Shown: one piece after another, positions 35,871-46,079 of the stretch
Numbering within the stretch: position 1 is the stretch's first letter
How the letters are laid out: every line of letters begins with the position of its first letter
Source: Armatimonadota bacterium
Lineage (GTDB): Bacteria > Sysuimicrobiota > Sysuimicrobiia > Sysuimicrobiales > Sysuimicrobiaceae
Reading direction: 5' to 3'
DNA: 59,302 nucleotides
Assembly (NCBI GenBank): GCA_031460175.1
Contig: JAVKGW010000004.1
Location: 1 to 59,302, forward strand
The notes under the pieces: model-generated
Database searches by the model: none
The model's input: the letters and a program-made list of their open reading frames with translations, nothing else
What the model was told of the DNA's origin: nothing
Made by a program: the position numbers and the translations under genes

Positions 35871-37436
35871 ATGGAAGGCCCCGTCCACCCGCCCAGCATC
35901 CTCTTCCCACCCGACGAACCACGGCCTGCGCTTTCCACGGATCCCCCGCCCTGCGTTTCCGATCTCTTCCTGGACCAGGTGGTGGACGCCGTCCTCGCGG
36001 GTCGGGAAGCGTACGATCTCAAACCTTTCTTTTACACCCCGCTCCGGAGCCCCTCCGCGGTGATGTACCGTCAGCAGGTCATGCGGGACCTGGAGGACCC
36101 TCACGTGTATGCCCGGATCGCCAGCTTCGCCGCCGCCATGCAGGCCGTCCGGGAACACCTCGCGCACGCGGAGACGACGTTCTATGTGCGGCAGCGGGAA
36201 CGCTGGTTTCTGGACGCCGCTTACCGGTACTGTGAGGCCATCCAGCAACTCGCGGAGGATCTGTCCCGGGCGCGGATCCGGTCCGCGGGCCTGGTGGCCT
36301 TCCGCGACTACCTGGAGCGCTCCGTCGCCTCGGCGGCGTTCTGGCAGCTCCACGCGGAGGCCGTGCGGCTCCTGCAGGAGCTCTCTGCGATCCGGTACAC
36401 CGTCCTCATCCGGGGGCTGCGGGTGGAGGTCCGGCCCTACGCCGGAGAACCGGACTACAGTGCGGAAATCGTGGCCGCGTTCGAACGTTTCCGTCAGGCG
36501 GATGTCCCGGGATCCGCCTTCACCTTCCGGGACTCTCCGGAGATGAATCACGTGGAGGCGCAGATCCTGGACGGCGTGGCCCGTCTCCATCCTGAAGTCT
36601 TCTCCCGTCTTGCCGCTTTCCGTCGGGCCCACCGCTCCTTCCCCGACCCGGTGGTCGTCGCCTTCGACCGCGAAGTGCAGTTCTATCTCTCCTATCTCGC
36701 GTACATTGCCCCCCTTCAGCAGGCGGGCCTCCCCTTCTGCTACCCCGAGATCACCGAGAAGCCGGGTCGAATCTACGCTCGAAATTGTTACGATCTGGCC
36801 CTGGCCCAGAAGCTCGTCCGGGAGGGGACCGTTCCCGTATGCAACGACTTCGAGCTCACCGGTCCCGAGCGCATGCTGGTGGTGACCGGTTCCAATCAGG
36901 GCGGGAAGACCACCTTCGCCCGGAGCATCGGACAGCTGCACCATCTCGCGGCCCTCGGGTGCCCCGTACCCGGTACACAGGCTCGATTGCTCCTCACCGA
37001 CCGGATCTTCACGCACTTCGAACGAGGGGAGCCCGCGCTGCACCAGACGGGCAAGCTGGAGGACGACCTCCTCCGAATCCGCAGGATCCTCGAGAACGCC
37101 ACGCCCCACAGTCTCCTCATCCTCAACGAGCCCTTCTCCTCCACCTCCCTGCACGACGCCCTTTTCCTGAGCGAGCGGATCGCCACCGCGGTCCTGGACC
37201 GGGGTGCCCTCTGCGTGTGGGTCACCTTCCTGGACGAGCTGGCCTCCCTCAACGCGCAGACGGTGAGCATGGTGGCCACCGTGGATCCTCAGAACCCCGA
37301 GGTGCGGACCTTCCGCATCGAGCGGCGGCCCGCGGATGGCCTCGCATACGCCGTCGCTCTGGCGCGGAAGCACCGCCTCACCGAGGACCAGATCCGGGAA
37401 CGCCTCCGACATGAGAGCCCGGCTCCTCTATCCTGA
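35871..37436 (+). CDS. MutS-like ABC ATPase 1, under fluoride riboswitch
   Basis: 521 residues. Helical clamp/core-like region: LFLDQVVDAVLAGREAYDLK near 32-51, FFYTPLRS, then EMNHVEAQILDG. A MutS-type ATPase follows: Walker A GSNQGGKTTF at 340-349 and Walker B LLILNEPFSSTSLHDA near 416-430, with Asn in place of the Asp before the catalytic Glu. No mismatch-binding domain with an FxE motif and no Smr nuclease is present, so it is neither MutS1 nor MutS2. Start ATG 35871 has GAAGGGGG upstream and precedes the conserved ILFP; GTG 35769 is the alternative. It overlaps its partner by 26 nt. Confidence 0.87.
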   Translation: MEGPVHPPSILFPPDEPRPALSTDPPPCVSDLFLDQVVDAVLAGREAYDLKPFFYTPLRSPSAVMYRQQVMRDLEDPHVYARIASFAAAMQAVREHLAHAETTFYVRQRERWFLDAAYRYCEAIQQLAEDLSRARIRSAGLVAFRDYLERSVASAAFWQLHAEAVRLLQELSAIRYTVLIRGLRVEVRPYAGEPDYSAEIVAAFERFRQADVPGSAFTFRDSPEMNHVEAQILDGVARLHPEVFSRLAAFRRAHRSFPDPVVVAFDREVQFYLSYLAYIAPLQQAGLPFCYPEITEKPGRIYARNCYDLALAQKLVREGTVPVCNDFELTGPERMLVVTGSNQGGKTTFARSIGQLHHLAALGCPVPGTQARLLLTDRIFTHFERGEPALHQTGKLEDDLLRIRRILENATPHSLLILNEPFSSTSLHDALFLSERIATAVLDRGALCVWVTFLDELASLNAQTVSMVATVDPQNPEVRTFRIERRPADGLAYAVALARKHRLTEDQIRERLRHESPAPLS

Positions 37437-39093
37437 TGTGGATTTTGACTGGATGCGGGCGCAGCGGGCGGTGGCAGACCGGACCGCGCGGCGCACGGGC
37501 TACCGTTCGCGCCGTGCCCCGGAGGCCGATCCCCGCACCGGCCTCCCCCCGAACGCGGAGGACCTGGAGCGGGACCTCCACCTCGCTCCCCTCCTTTCTG
37601 CCATGGCGCGGGGAGACGACTGGGTCCACGAGGTGAGCCGCAGGATCCTGTTGGAAGGGACACAGGGAGATCCCTCGGTCATCCGGTACCGCCAGGACAT
37701 CCTGCAGGACTGCCTGGAGCATCCAGCGGTGGTCCGCCGCCTCTACGCCCTCACCGTGGAAGCCGCGGAACGGACCCGGGGACATTTCCTCGGCGTGCTC
37801 TCCCGCTTCCCCGACTGGGTTCTGCGCGAGGCCGTGGAGACCCTGGAGCGGCTCCTCCCCCTACTGCGGGAGTTGCGGGAGATCGCGGAGCAGCATGGAC
37901 CCCAGCTCCGCTCGGAGGGATGGACCCGGTTCTTCACCGCCCTTCGGGAGAACCTGAGCGCGACGTACCTGGAAGAGGTCCAAGGCCACCTGCACGAGCT
38001 CCGATTCCCTCGTGGAGTGCTGCTGAGCGCACAGCTCGGAACGGCCAACAAGAGCACCGGCTACCGCCTCCACCGGGTGCCCGGCGGACACCGGGCTGTC
38101 CGGAATTGGTGGAGGAGCCTTTGGGGGGAGGCCTCACCCGTCTACCGGTTCGAGGTCTCCCCCCGGGACGAGGCCGGGGCCCAGACGCTGCAGGAGCTCC
38201 GCAACCGGGGCATCGCCTCTGCCGCGGACGCTCTGGGCCGGGCCGCGGACCACGTGCGGGACTTCTTCTGTATGCTGCGGGCGGAGCTCGCCTTCTACGT
38301 AGGCTGCCTCAACCTCCACGAAGCGCTCACCGACCGGGACGTCCCCTCCTGCTTCCCGCAGCCCGCTTCCGTTGCCGAGCGGCGGCTGTCCTTCCGGGGT
38401 CTGCATGATGCGGTGCTCGTCCTGACGGAGGACCGGCCGGTGGTCCCCAACGACCTGGAGGCGGATGGCAAAAGCCTAATATTCATCACGGGGCCCAACT
38501 CGGGGGGGAAGACGACCTTCCTCCGCAGCCTCGGCATCGCGCAGCTCCTGATGCAGGCCGGGATCTTCGTGCCTGCACGATCTTTCACCGCAAGCCTCTG
38601 CATCGGGCTCTTCACGCACTTCAAGCGGGAGGAGGACATCGCGCTGGAACGGGGGAAGCTCGATGAGGAACTCGCCCGCATGAGTATCATCGTGGATCAC
38701 ATCCGCCCCGGCGCGGTTTTGCTCTGCAACGAGTCCTTTTCCGCCACCAATGAACGGGAGGGATCAGAGATCGCCCGCCAGGTCCTCCGGGCCCTCACGG
38801 AGCTGGGTGTCCGAACCTACTTCGTCACCCACTTCTACGACCTCGTCCGTTCCTTCCGCGACCGGGGGCTGAGTCACGTCCTGTTCCTGCGGGCGGAGCG
38901 GCTTCCGGACGGGCGCCGGACCTATCGGATCCTCCCCGGGGAGCCGCTCCCCACCAGCCACGGGGCAGACGTCTACCACCGGATCTTCGGAACCTCCCGC
39001 ATGGAGGACGGATCCTCTCCGTGGGGCACAACCCCGGGCACGGTTCCACCGTCGCCGCGCTACTCGGATGCGGAATCCCGGGGGGCACCCTGA
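37411..39093 (+). CDS. MutS-like ABC ATPase 2, under fluoride riboswitch
   Basis: 560 residues, paralogous to its upstream partner. A long helical N-terminal region (VIRYRQDILQDCLEHPAVVR near 90-109) leads to Walker A GPNSGGKTTFLRS at 361-373, a signature-like EEDIALERGKLDEEL, Walker B AVLLCNESFSATNEREG near 435-451 (Asn again before Glu) and the switch FVTHFYD at 471-477. No nuclease or mismatch-recognition motif is seen. The 26-nt overlap suggests co-translational assembly of a heterodimer. MutS-family ATPases act as DNA or ribosome clamps; what this pair senses is unknown. Its 3' end overlaps rarA tail to tail by 34 bp. Confidence 0.87.
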   Translation: MRARLLYPDVDFDWMRAQRAVADRTARRTGYRSRRAPEADPRTGLPPNAEDLERDLHLAPLLSAMARGDDWVHEVSRRILLEGTQGDPSVIRYRQDILQDCLEHPAVVRRLYALTVEAAERTRGHFLGVLSRFPDWVLREAVETLERLLPLLRELREIAEQHGPQLRSEGWTRFFTALRENLSATYLEEVQGHLHELRFPRGVLLSAQLGTANKSTGYRLHRVPGGHRAVRNWWRSLWGEASPVYRFEVSPRDEAGAQTLQELRNRGIASAADALGRAADHVRDFFCMLRAELAFYVGCLNLHEALTDRDVPSCFPQPASVAERRLSFRGLHDAVLVLTEDRPVVPNDLEADGKSLIFITGPNSGGKTTFLRSLGIAQLLMQAGIFVPARSFTASLCIGLFTHFKREEDIALERGKLDEELARMSIIVDHIRPGAVLLCNESFSATNEREGSEIARQVLRALTELGVRTYFVTHFYDLVRSFRDRGLSHVLFLRAERLPDGRRTYRILPGEPLPTSHGADVYHRIFGTSRMEDGSSPWGTTPGTVPPSPRYSDAESRGAP

Positions 39094-40409
39094 GGCGGGC
39101 ACCGGCGGTCCCTCCACAGCCGCATGAGGCGCTCCCGGATCTCCGCCTCACGCCCCTGGTCCGTGGGCTCGTAGTACACGCGTCCCCGGAGGTTCTCGGG
39201 CAGGTAGTCCTGCTCCACGAACCCGCCGGGGAAGTCATGCGGGTAGCGGTACGCCTGGCCGTGGCCGAGCTGCACGGCTCCCGGGTAGGAGACATCCCGC
39301 AGGTGCAGGGGAACCGGCAACGCGGGCAGGTGCTCCAGATCCTCCCGGGCCCGGGCCAGGGCCCGCACCACCGCGTTGCTCTTCGGCGCGCACGCGATGT
39401 AGATGGCCGCTTCCGCGAGCGGGATCTGGGCTTCCGGCAGGCCTACGAACTCCACCGCGTGCGCGGCCGCGACCGCCACGAGGAGGGCGGTGGGATCTGC
39501 GAGCCCCACGTCCTCCGCCGCGTGCACGATCATCCGGCGGGCGATGAACCGCGGATCCTCTCCGGCCTCGAGCATGCGCACGAGCCAGTACACCGCGGCG
39601 TCCGGGTCTGACCCCCGGAGGCTCTTGATGAAGGCGCTCGCCACGTCGTAGTGCTCGTCCCCGGATTTGTCGTACCGGATCATCCGCCGCTGCAAGGCCT
39701 CCTCCACCGCCGCGAGCCCCACCCGCCGCACGCCGTCCGCGTCCGGGGGCGTGGTCCGGACCGCCACCTCCAGGGCGTTGAGGGCCACCCGGGCATCTCC
39801 GTTCGCGGCATCCACCAGGTGCGCCAGGGCTTCCGGGCTCAGCTCCACCCGCTCCCTGCCCAGGCCCCGCTCCGGGTCCTGCAGGGCCCGCTCCACGATC
39901 TTGCCGATCTCCTCCGGCCGCAGGGGCTCCAGGCGCAGGAGCCGGCACCGGGAGAGCAGGGTGGGGTTCACGTCGAAGAAGGGGTTCTGGGTGGTGGCAC
40001 CGACGAGGACCACGGTCCCGTCCTCCACCGCAGGGAGCAGGAGATCCTGCTGGGATCGGTTGAACCGGTGGATCTCGTCGATGAACAGCACCGTGCGCTC
40101 TCCCCGGTAGCGGAGCCGGTCCCGGGCCTCCTGGATCACCCGCCGCACCTCCGCCACGCCGCTCGTGACCGCGTTGAGGGAGACGAAGTGGGCGCGGAGG
40201 GTATTGGCGAGGACCTGGGCCAGGGAGGTCTTGCCGGTCCCCGGCGGACCGTACAGGATGAGGGAGACGAGCTGCCCAGAGCTCAGGAGCCGGTGGAGGA
40301 ACCTGCCGGGGCCCAGTAGGTGCCGCTGTCCCACGAACTCTTCCAGGGTGCGCGGCCGCATCCGGGCCGCGAGGGGGAGGGAGGTCGGATCCGGTTCGAA
40401 CAGCGCCAT
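39060..40409 (-). CDS. rarA: replication-associated recombination protein A (RarA/MgsA), AAA+ ATPase
   Basis: 449 residues. Clamp-loader-like AAA+: ARMRPRTLEEFVGQRHLLGP, Walker A YGPPGTGKTSLAQVL near 54-68, Walker B VLFIDEIHRFNRSQQD, sensor 1 VGATTQNPFFDVN, and the C-terminal family domain KSLRGSDPDAAVYWLVRMLE and RRMIVHAAEDVGLADP. It acts at stalled forks. It follows aspS by 42 bp, as in many Gram-positive genomes. Confidence 0.96.
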   Translation of the reverse strand: MALFEPDPTSLPLAARMRPRTLEEFVGQRHLLGPGRFLHRLLSSGQLVSLILYGPPGTGKTSLAQVLANTLRAHFVSLNAVTSGVAEVRRVIQEARDRLRYRGERTVLFIDEIHRFNRSQQDLLLPAVEDGTVVLVGATTQNPFFDVNPTLLSRCRLLRLEPLRPEEIGKIVERALQDPERGLGRERVELSPEALAHLVDAANGDARVALNALEVAVRTTPPDADGVRRVGLAAVEEALQRRMIRYDKSGDEHYDVASAFIKSLRGSDPDAAVYWLVRMLEAGEDPRFIARRMIVHAAEDVGLADPTALLVAVAAAHAVEFVGLPEAQIPLAEAAIYIACAPKSNAVVRALARAREDLEHLPALPVPLHLRDVSYPGAVQLGHGQAYRYPHDFPGGFVEQDYLPENLRGRVYYEPTDQGREAEIRERLMRLWRDRRCPPQGAPRDSASE

Positions 40410-40451
40410 CCAGGCTCAGGATGGCACCTCCCGGGAGGACGGGCAAGTCGC

Positions 40452-42220
<1,769 letters not shown>

Positions 42221-42224
<4 letters not shown>

Positions 42225-43486
42225 CCCGTCCCCTCGCGCAGGGTCTCCACCACCCGGTCCAGGGGGACCACCCGCTGCTCCCCCGCCTGGAGATTCCGGA
42301 GCACCGCCTCTCCCCGCTCCAGGCCCGCGTCCAGAAGGATCACCGCATACTGTGCGCCAAGACGCGCCGCATGCCGCAGCTGGGCGCCGAGACCCCTTCC
42401 CATGAGGTCTCCCTCGGCCCGGAACCCAGCTTCCCGCAACCGATCCAGGAGTCCAAAAGCCTCCTCCTCCGCCCGGGGGCCGCTGCTGGCCACGTACACC
42501 TCCACGGGCCAGGGCTCCTCCGGAAGCACCCCCTCCTGCTCCAGGATCAGCAGCACCCGCTCGATGCCCATGCCGAAGCCCACACCGGGCGTGGGGGGGC
42601 CTCCCAGGGCCTCCGCGAGCCCGTCGTACCGTCCGCCGCCGAAGACCGCGTTCTGGGCGCCCAGCCTGCCGCTGAAGACCTCCGCGGCCGTCCGGGTGTA
42701 ATAGTCGAGTCCCCGCACGATGAAGGGGTCCACCTCCGTGGGGATCCCAAGCCACGCGAACCGCCGCACCACCCCCTCGAAGTGCGCCCGGCACGCGTCA
42801 CAGAGGTAGTCCAGCATCTTGGGCGCGTCTCGGGCGATCTCCCGGGTCCGCTCCACCTTGGAGTCGAAGATGCGGAGGGGGTTCGTGCGGAGCCGCCGGC
42901 GGCTGTCCTCGTCCAGTTCGTCCGCGAACCGCTCGAAGTACTCCCGGACCCGCTGGATGTAGGGTGGTCGGCAGGCCGCGTCTCCCACGCTGTTGAGGTG
43001 GACCCGGACCTCCCGCAGCCCCAGGCTCTGCAGGATCCGGATGGGCAGCGCGAGCACCTCCACGTCCGCGGCGGGGGAGGGGCTCCCCAGCACCTCCGCC
43101 CCGAACTGGGTGTGCTGCCGGTAGCGCCCCGCCTGCGGGCGGTCGTACCGGAACATCTCCGCGATGTAGTACAGCTTCACGGGCTGCGGCCGGGTGTGAA
43201 GGCCGTGCTCGAGGTACGCCCGCATCACCGGGGCCGTGCCCTCGGGCCGGAGGGTGAGGCTGCGCCCTCCCCGGTCCGTGAAGGTGTACATCTCCTTGTC
43301 CACGATGTCCGTCCCCTCCCCCACGCCCCGCAGGAACACCTCCGTGTGCTCCACCACGGGGGTCCGGATCTCCCGGTACCCGTACCGGTGCGCGAACTCC
43401 CGGCACCGGGCGAGGACGCGCTGCCACCTCTCGGACTCGGGGGGGAGCACGTCCCGCATCCCGCGGGGTGCCTGGTACCTCGCCAT
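42221..43486 (-). CDS. hisS: histidyl-tRNA synthetase
   Basis: 421 residues. Class II core: PRGMRDVLPPESERWQRVLA at the start, motif 2 IAEMFRYDRPQAGRYRQHTQ, the His-A segment VRGLDYYTRTAAEVF, motif 3 GVGFGMGIERVLLILE, and a C-terminal anticodon-binding domain. It heads the hisS-aspS-rarA unit. The leader (43487-43580) contains two hairpins; no T-box core sequence was found. Confidence 0.96.
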
Positions 43487-43507
43487 GGGAACCCCTCCAA
43501 ATCAAAG

Positions 43508-43558
43508 CGCTCCGCCCGCTTGTGAGGAACGGAGCGACGCTGCGTGGCCTCCGGCCAC
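43508..43558. repeat. two adjacent stem-loops in the hisS leader (dispersed-repeat-like)
   Basis: CGCTCCG (43508-43514) pairs with CGGAGCG (43530-43536), and GTGGCC (43544-43549) pairs with GGCCAC (43553-43558). One plus-strand frame reads CEERSDAAWPPATD. I recall similar spurious CEERSD peptides arising from short palindromic repeats in several bacterial genomes. It could be such a mobile repeat or an attenuator of hisS; there is no T run. Confidence 0.4.
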
Positions 43559-43580
43559 CGATCCCGCTCGCCTTGCCGAG

Positions 43581-43609
43581 ATTGTACCAGAGTGGTGGGG
43601 CCCGTGCCA
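43581..43609 (-). promoter_or_regulatory. candidate hisS promoter
   Basis: On the minus strand TACAAT (43586-43581) is a strong -10, with a poor -35 TGGCAC (43609-43604) 17 bp upstream. The -35 region overlaps a 14-bp palindrome. The leader to hisS is about 90 nt. Confidence 0.5.
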
Positions 43610-43618
43610 CGCGTGGCA
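43605..43618. promoter_or_regulatory. 14-bp perfect palindrome (operator candidate) between hisS and the nucleotidyltransferase
   Basis: TGCCACGCGTGGCA is fully self-complementary, covers the -35 region of the hisS promoter and lies 57 bp before the divergent nucleotidyltransferase ATG. Such a site suits a dimeric repressor controlling one or both genes. No matching regulator gene is recognised in the window. Confidence 0.4.
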
Positions 43619-43674
43619 AAATGGCGGTGCGACACCCGTTTCGGGAGTGCCACGGCACGGTGCGGGAGGTGGAC

Positions 43675-44376
43675 ATGCAGGCCATCATCCTCGCGGGAGG
43701 GAAAGGGGAACGGCTGCGGCCCTACACCCAGGATCGTCCCAAGCCCATGGTGGAGGTCCTCGGAATCCCCATTCTGGGCTACCAGATCCAGTGGCTCCGG
43801 GTGCAGGGGATCACGGACATCGTGATCGCCTGCGGGTATCGGCACGAGGTGATCCGGGACTACTTCGGGGACGGCCGCAAGTGGGGGGTACGGATCCGCT
43901 ACTCCGTGGAGGAGGAGCCCCTCGGCCGCGGTGGGGCCCTCCGGCAGGCCATGGGATTCGTGGAGGGGGAGGTGTGCATCGCCACCAACGGGGACGTCAT
44001 CACCAACGTGCGGATCCAGGAGGTCCTGGCCCAGCACCGGGCGAACGGGTGGCTCGTCACCGTGGTCCTCACCCCCTTCGTGAGTCCCTACGGCATCGTG
44101 GAGGTGGCGGAGGACGACCGCATCGTGGCCTTCCGGGAGAAGCCGGAGCTGCCGTACTGGATCAACGCGGGGATCTACGTGCTGAACCGGGAGGTCGAGG
44201 AGCTCCTGCCCGAGGTGGGCGACCATGAGACCACCACCTTCCCCCGGCTCGCGGCGGAGGGACGGCTGGGGGGATTTCGGTCCCGGGCGTACTGGAAGGG
44301 GGTGGACACCATGAAGGACCTCTCGGAGGTCAGCAAGGACCTGGAGGATCGGCTGCTCTCCGCGTTTCTGGGGTAG
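43675..44376 (+). CDS. NDP-sugar pyrophosphorylase (nucleotidyltransferase)
   Basis: 233 residues. The N-terminal signature is MQAIILAGGKGERLRPYTQD with KPMVEVLGIPILGYQI. The sugar-binding region has EEEPLGRGGALRQAM, the metal motif is CIATNGDVI and the later part has YWINAGIYVLNREVEELL. It forms NDP-sugars (mannose-1-P guanylyl- or glucose-1-P thymidylyl-like); the exact sugar is uncertain. No C-terminal left-handed helix is present. ATG 43675 has GGGAGG upstream. It ends overlapping comF, tail to tail, by 47 bp. Confidence 0.88.
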   Translation: MQAIILAGGKGERLRPYTQDRPKPMVEVLGIPILGYQIQWLRVQGITDIVIACGYRHEVIRDYFGDGRKWGVRIRYSVEEEPLGRGGALRQAMGFVEGEVCIATNGDVITNVRIQEVLAQHRANGWLVTVVLTPFVSPYGIVEVAEDDRIVAFREKPELPYWINAGIYVLNREVEELLPEVGDHETTTFPRLAAEGRLGGFRSRAYWKGVDTMKDLSEVSKDLEDRLLSAFLG

Positions 44377-45130
44377 GGACCCGGAGCGACGGATCCCGGA
44401 GCGCCATGGCCACCGTGACCGCCCCCACCACCTCCCCTCCTGCCCCCCGGATGGTACGGGCGCACTCCGCGAGGGTGCTCCCCGTGGTGATGACGTCGTC
44501 CACCAGCAGCACCCGGAGCGCCCGTACAGGCCCACGCACCGCGAAGGCGCCCCGGACGTTCCCCCGCCGCTCCACCTCCGGAAGGCCCACCTGAGGGGCC
44601 GTGGGCCGCACCCGCACCAGGGTCCGGAGGAGGGGGATCCCGGTCTGCCGCGCGACGACCTTTGCCAGCTCCTCGGACTGGTTAAAGCCCCGTTCCGCCT
44701 CCCGCCGTGGGTGCAGGGGAACCGGCACGAGGGCGTCCGCGGCGGAGAGGATCGGATCCTCCCGAACCACCTCCGCCAGGGCCTGCCCCAGGGGATCCGC
44801 GAGGGCCACCCGGCCGCGGTACTTGAGGGCGTGCAGGGCGTCCCGCAACCGACCCTCGTAGAGCCCGAAGGCCCGAACCCGCAGGGGGTCCTTACCGGCC
44901 CGGCACGGGACACACGTGAAGGCGAGGTCCGGGGGGCCCGAAAGCGGCCGGCCGCACACCGAGCAGCGGGGAGGCCCGATGCGGGAGAACCGCCCAAGAC
45001 ACCCCGCGCACAGGGGGAAGGTTCCTCCCACCCCGCACACCTGACAGCGGGGAGGGAACAGGAGGTCCAGGACGGCCCCAAGCCAGGGCCGGAGGACCTC
45101 CGAGAAGCGGCGGTTCCCCCCAGATCCCAC
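44330..45130 (-). CDS. comF: ComF-family phosphoribosyltransferase-like protein
   Basis: 266 residues. N-terminal zinc knuckles CQVCGVGG...LCAGC and CSVCGRPL...CVPC are followed by LKYRGRVALADPLGQAL, VPVPLHPRREAERGFNQSEE and the PRPP loop VLLVDDVITTGSTLAECART. ComF helps DNA uptake and ssDNA handling in competent bacteria. The last 15 or so residues run into the nucleotidyltransferase gene on the other strand. GTG start; the first residues are uncertain. Confidence 0.9.
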   Translation of the reverse strand: MGSGGNRRFSEVLRPWLGAVLDLLFPPRCQVCGVGGTFPLCAGCLGRFSRIGPPRCSVCGRPLSGPPDLAFTCVPCRAGKDPLRVRAFGLYEGRLRDALHALKYRGRVALADPLGQALAEVVREDPILSAADALVPVPLHPRREAERGFNQSEELAKVVARQTGIPLLRTLVRVRPTAPQVGLPEVERRGNVRGAFAVRGPVRALRVLLVDDVITTGSTLAECARTIRGAGGEVVGAVTVAMALRDPSLRVPTPETRRAADPPGPC

Positions 45131-45173
45131 CCACGGAGATCAACGGGCCCAGGGGACGTTTCGGCGAAGGGAT

Positions 45174-46055
45174 CTAGGGGAGTTCGGAGAAGGCCTCCCG
45201 GAACCGCCGGAGGGCCTCCAGGTGCTCTTCCGGCGTTCGGAACCCGCTGCGCATGGTGTTCACGCTGAGGTGAGTGCCGCCGAGCGCCCTCCACAGGCGG
45301 ACCGCTTCGGGCCACCGGTCCTCCGGGGTCGTGCCCAGGTGCACGCGCCCCTCGATCCCGAATCGGTCCGGGTCGCGGCCCGCCTCCCGCACATACCCGC
45401 GCACCCGATCCAGGACCTCCGCGGCCTGGGAAGTGGGCGCCAGCTGCGAGATCCACCCGTCCGCGATCCGGGCAATGCGCCGTAAGGCCCGGTCCGCGCT
45501 CCCGCCCATCCAGATGGGGATGGGCCGCTGCACGGGAAGCGGGTTGAGGCCCGCCCGACGGATCCTGTGGTGGCGGCCCTCGAACTCCACGAGCTCCTGG
45601 GTCCACAGCAGGCGCAACAACGTGATCTGTTCTTCCACCCGCCGCCCGCGGTCGCGGAAGTTCGCCCCCAGGGCCTCGTACTCCACGGGATTCCAGCCCA
45701 ATCCCACGCCCAGGCGCAGGCGGCCCCGGCTCAGCACATCCACCTCCGCGGCCTGCTTCGCGACCAGCACCGTCTGCCGCTGGGGCAGGATGACGATCCC
45801 GGTGGCGAGCTCCAGCTTCGAGGTCACCGCGCTCAGGTAGCCGAAGAGCACAAACGGCTCGTGGAAGGGGGATTCGTGGGTGTAGGGAGGCTGGGGCACC
45901 CCGAGTGCCCGGAGCCGATCCGGAGGAGCCCCCACCACGTGCTCGTAGGCCAGGAGGTAATGGTAGCCCAGCGCCTCCACCGTCTGGGCGAATTCCCGGA
46001 TGACGCCCGGATCGTTCCCGATCTCCGTCTGGGGAAACACCACGCCCACGCGCAC
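45174..46055 (-). CDS. LLM-class F420-dependent oxidoreductase
   Basis: 293 residues, luciferase-like TIM barrel: MRVGVVFPQTEIGNDPGVIR, ALGYHYLLAYEHVVG, LELATGIVILPQRQTVLVAK, LSRGRLRLGVGLGWNPVEYE and PIPIWMGGSADRALRRIARI. This subgroup usually uses coenzyme F420, which suggests the host makes F420. The substrate is unknown. The GTG follows GGGAGGTGGAGC. It is 24 bp downstream of ahcY, probably in the same transcript. Confidence 0.87.
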   Translation of the reverse strand: MRVGVVFPQTEIGNDPGVIREFAQTVEALGYHYLLAYEHVVGAPPDRLRALGVPQPPYTHESPFHEPFVLFGYLSAVTSKLELATGIVILPQRQTVLVAKQAAEVDVLSRGRLRLGVGLGWNPVEYEALGANFRDRGRRVEEQITLLRLLWTQELVEFEGRHHRIRRAGLNPLPVQRPIPIWMGGSADRALRRIARIADGWISQLAPTSQAAEVLDRVRGYVREAGRDPDRFGIEGRVHLGTTPEDRWPEAVRLWRALGGTHLSVNTMRSGFRTPEEHLEALRRFREAFSELP

Positions 46056-46079
46056 GCTCCACCTCCCGCGAATGCCGGG

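Noticed and set aside
43487-43580. T-box riboswitch before hisS
   Set aside because: Hairpins are present but the conserved T-box antiterminator core and a terminator T run are absent.
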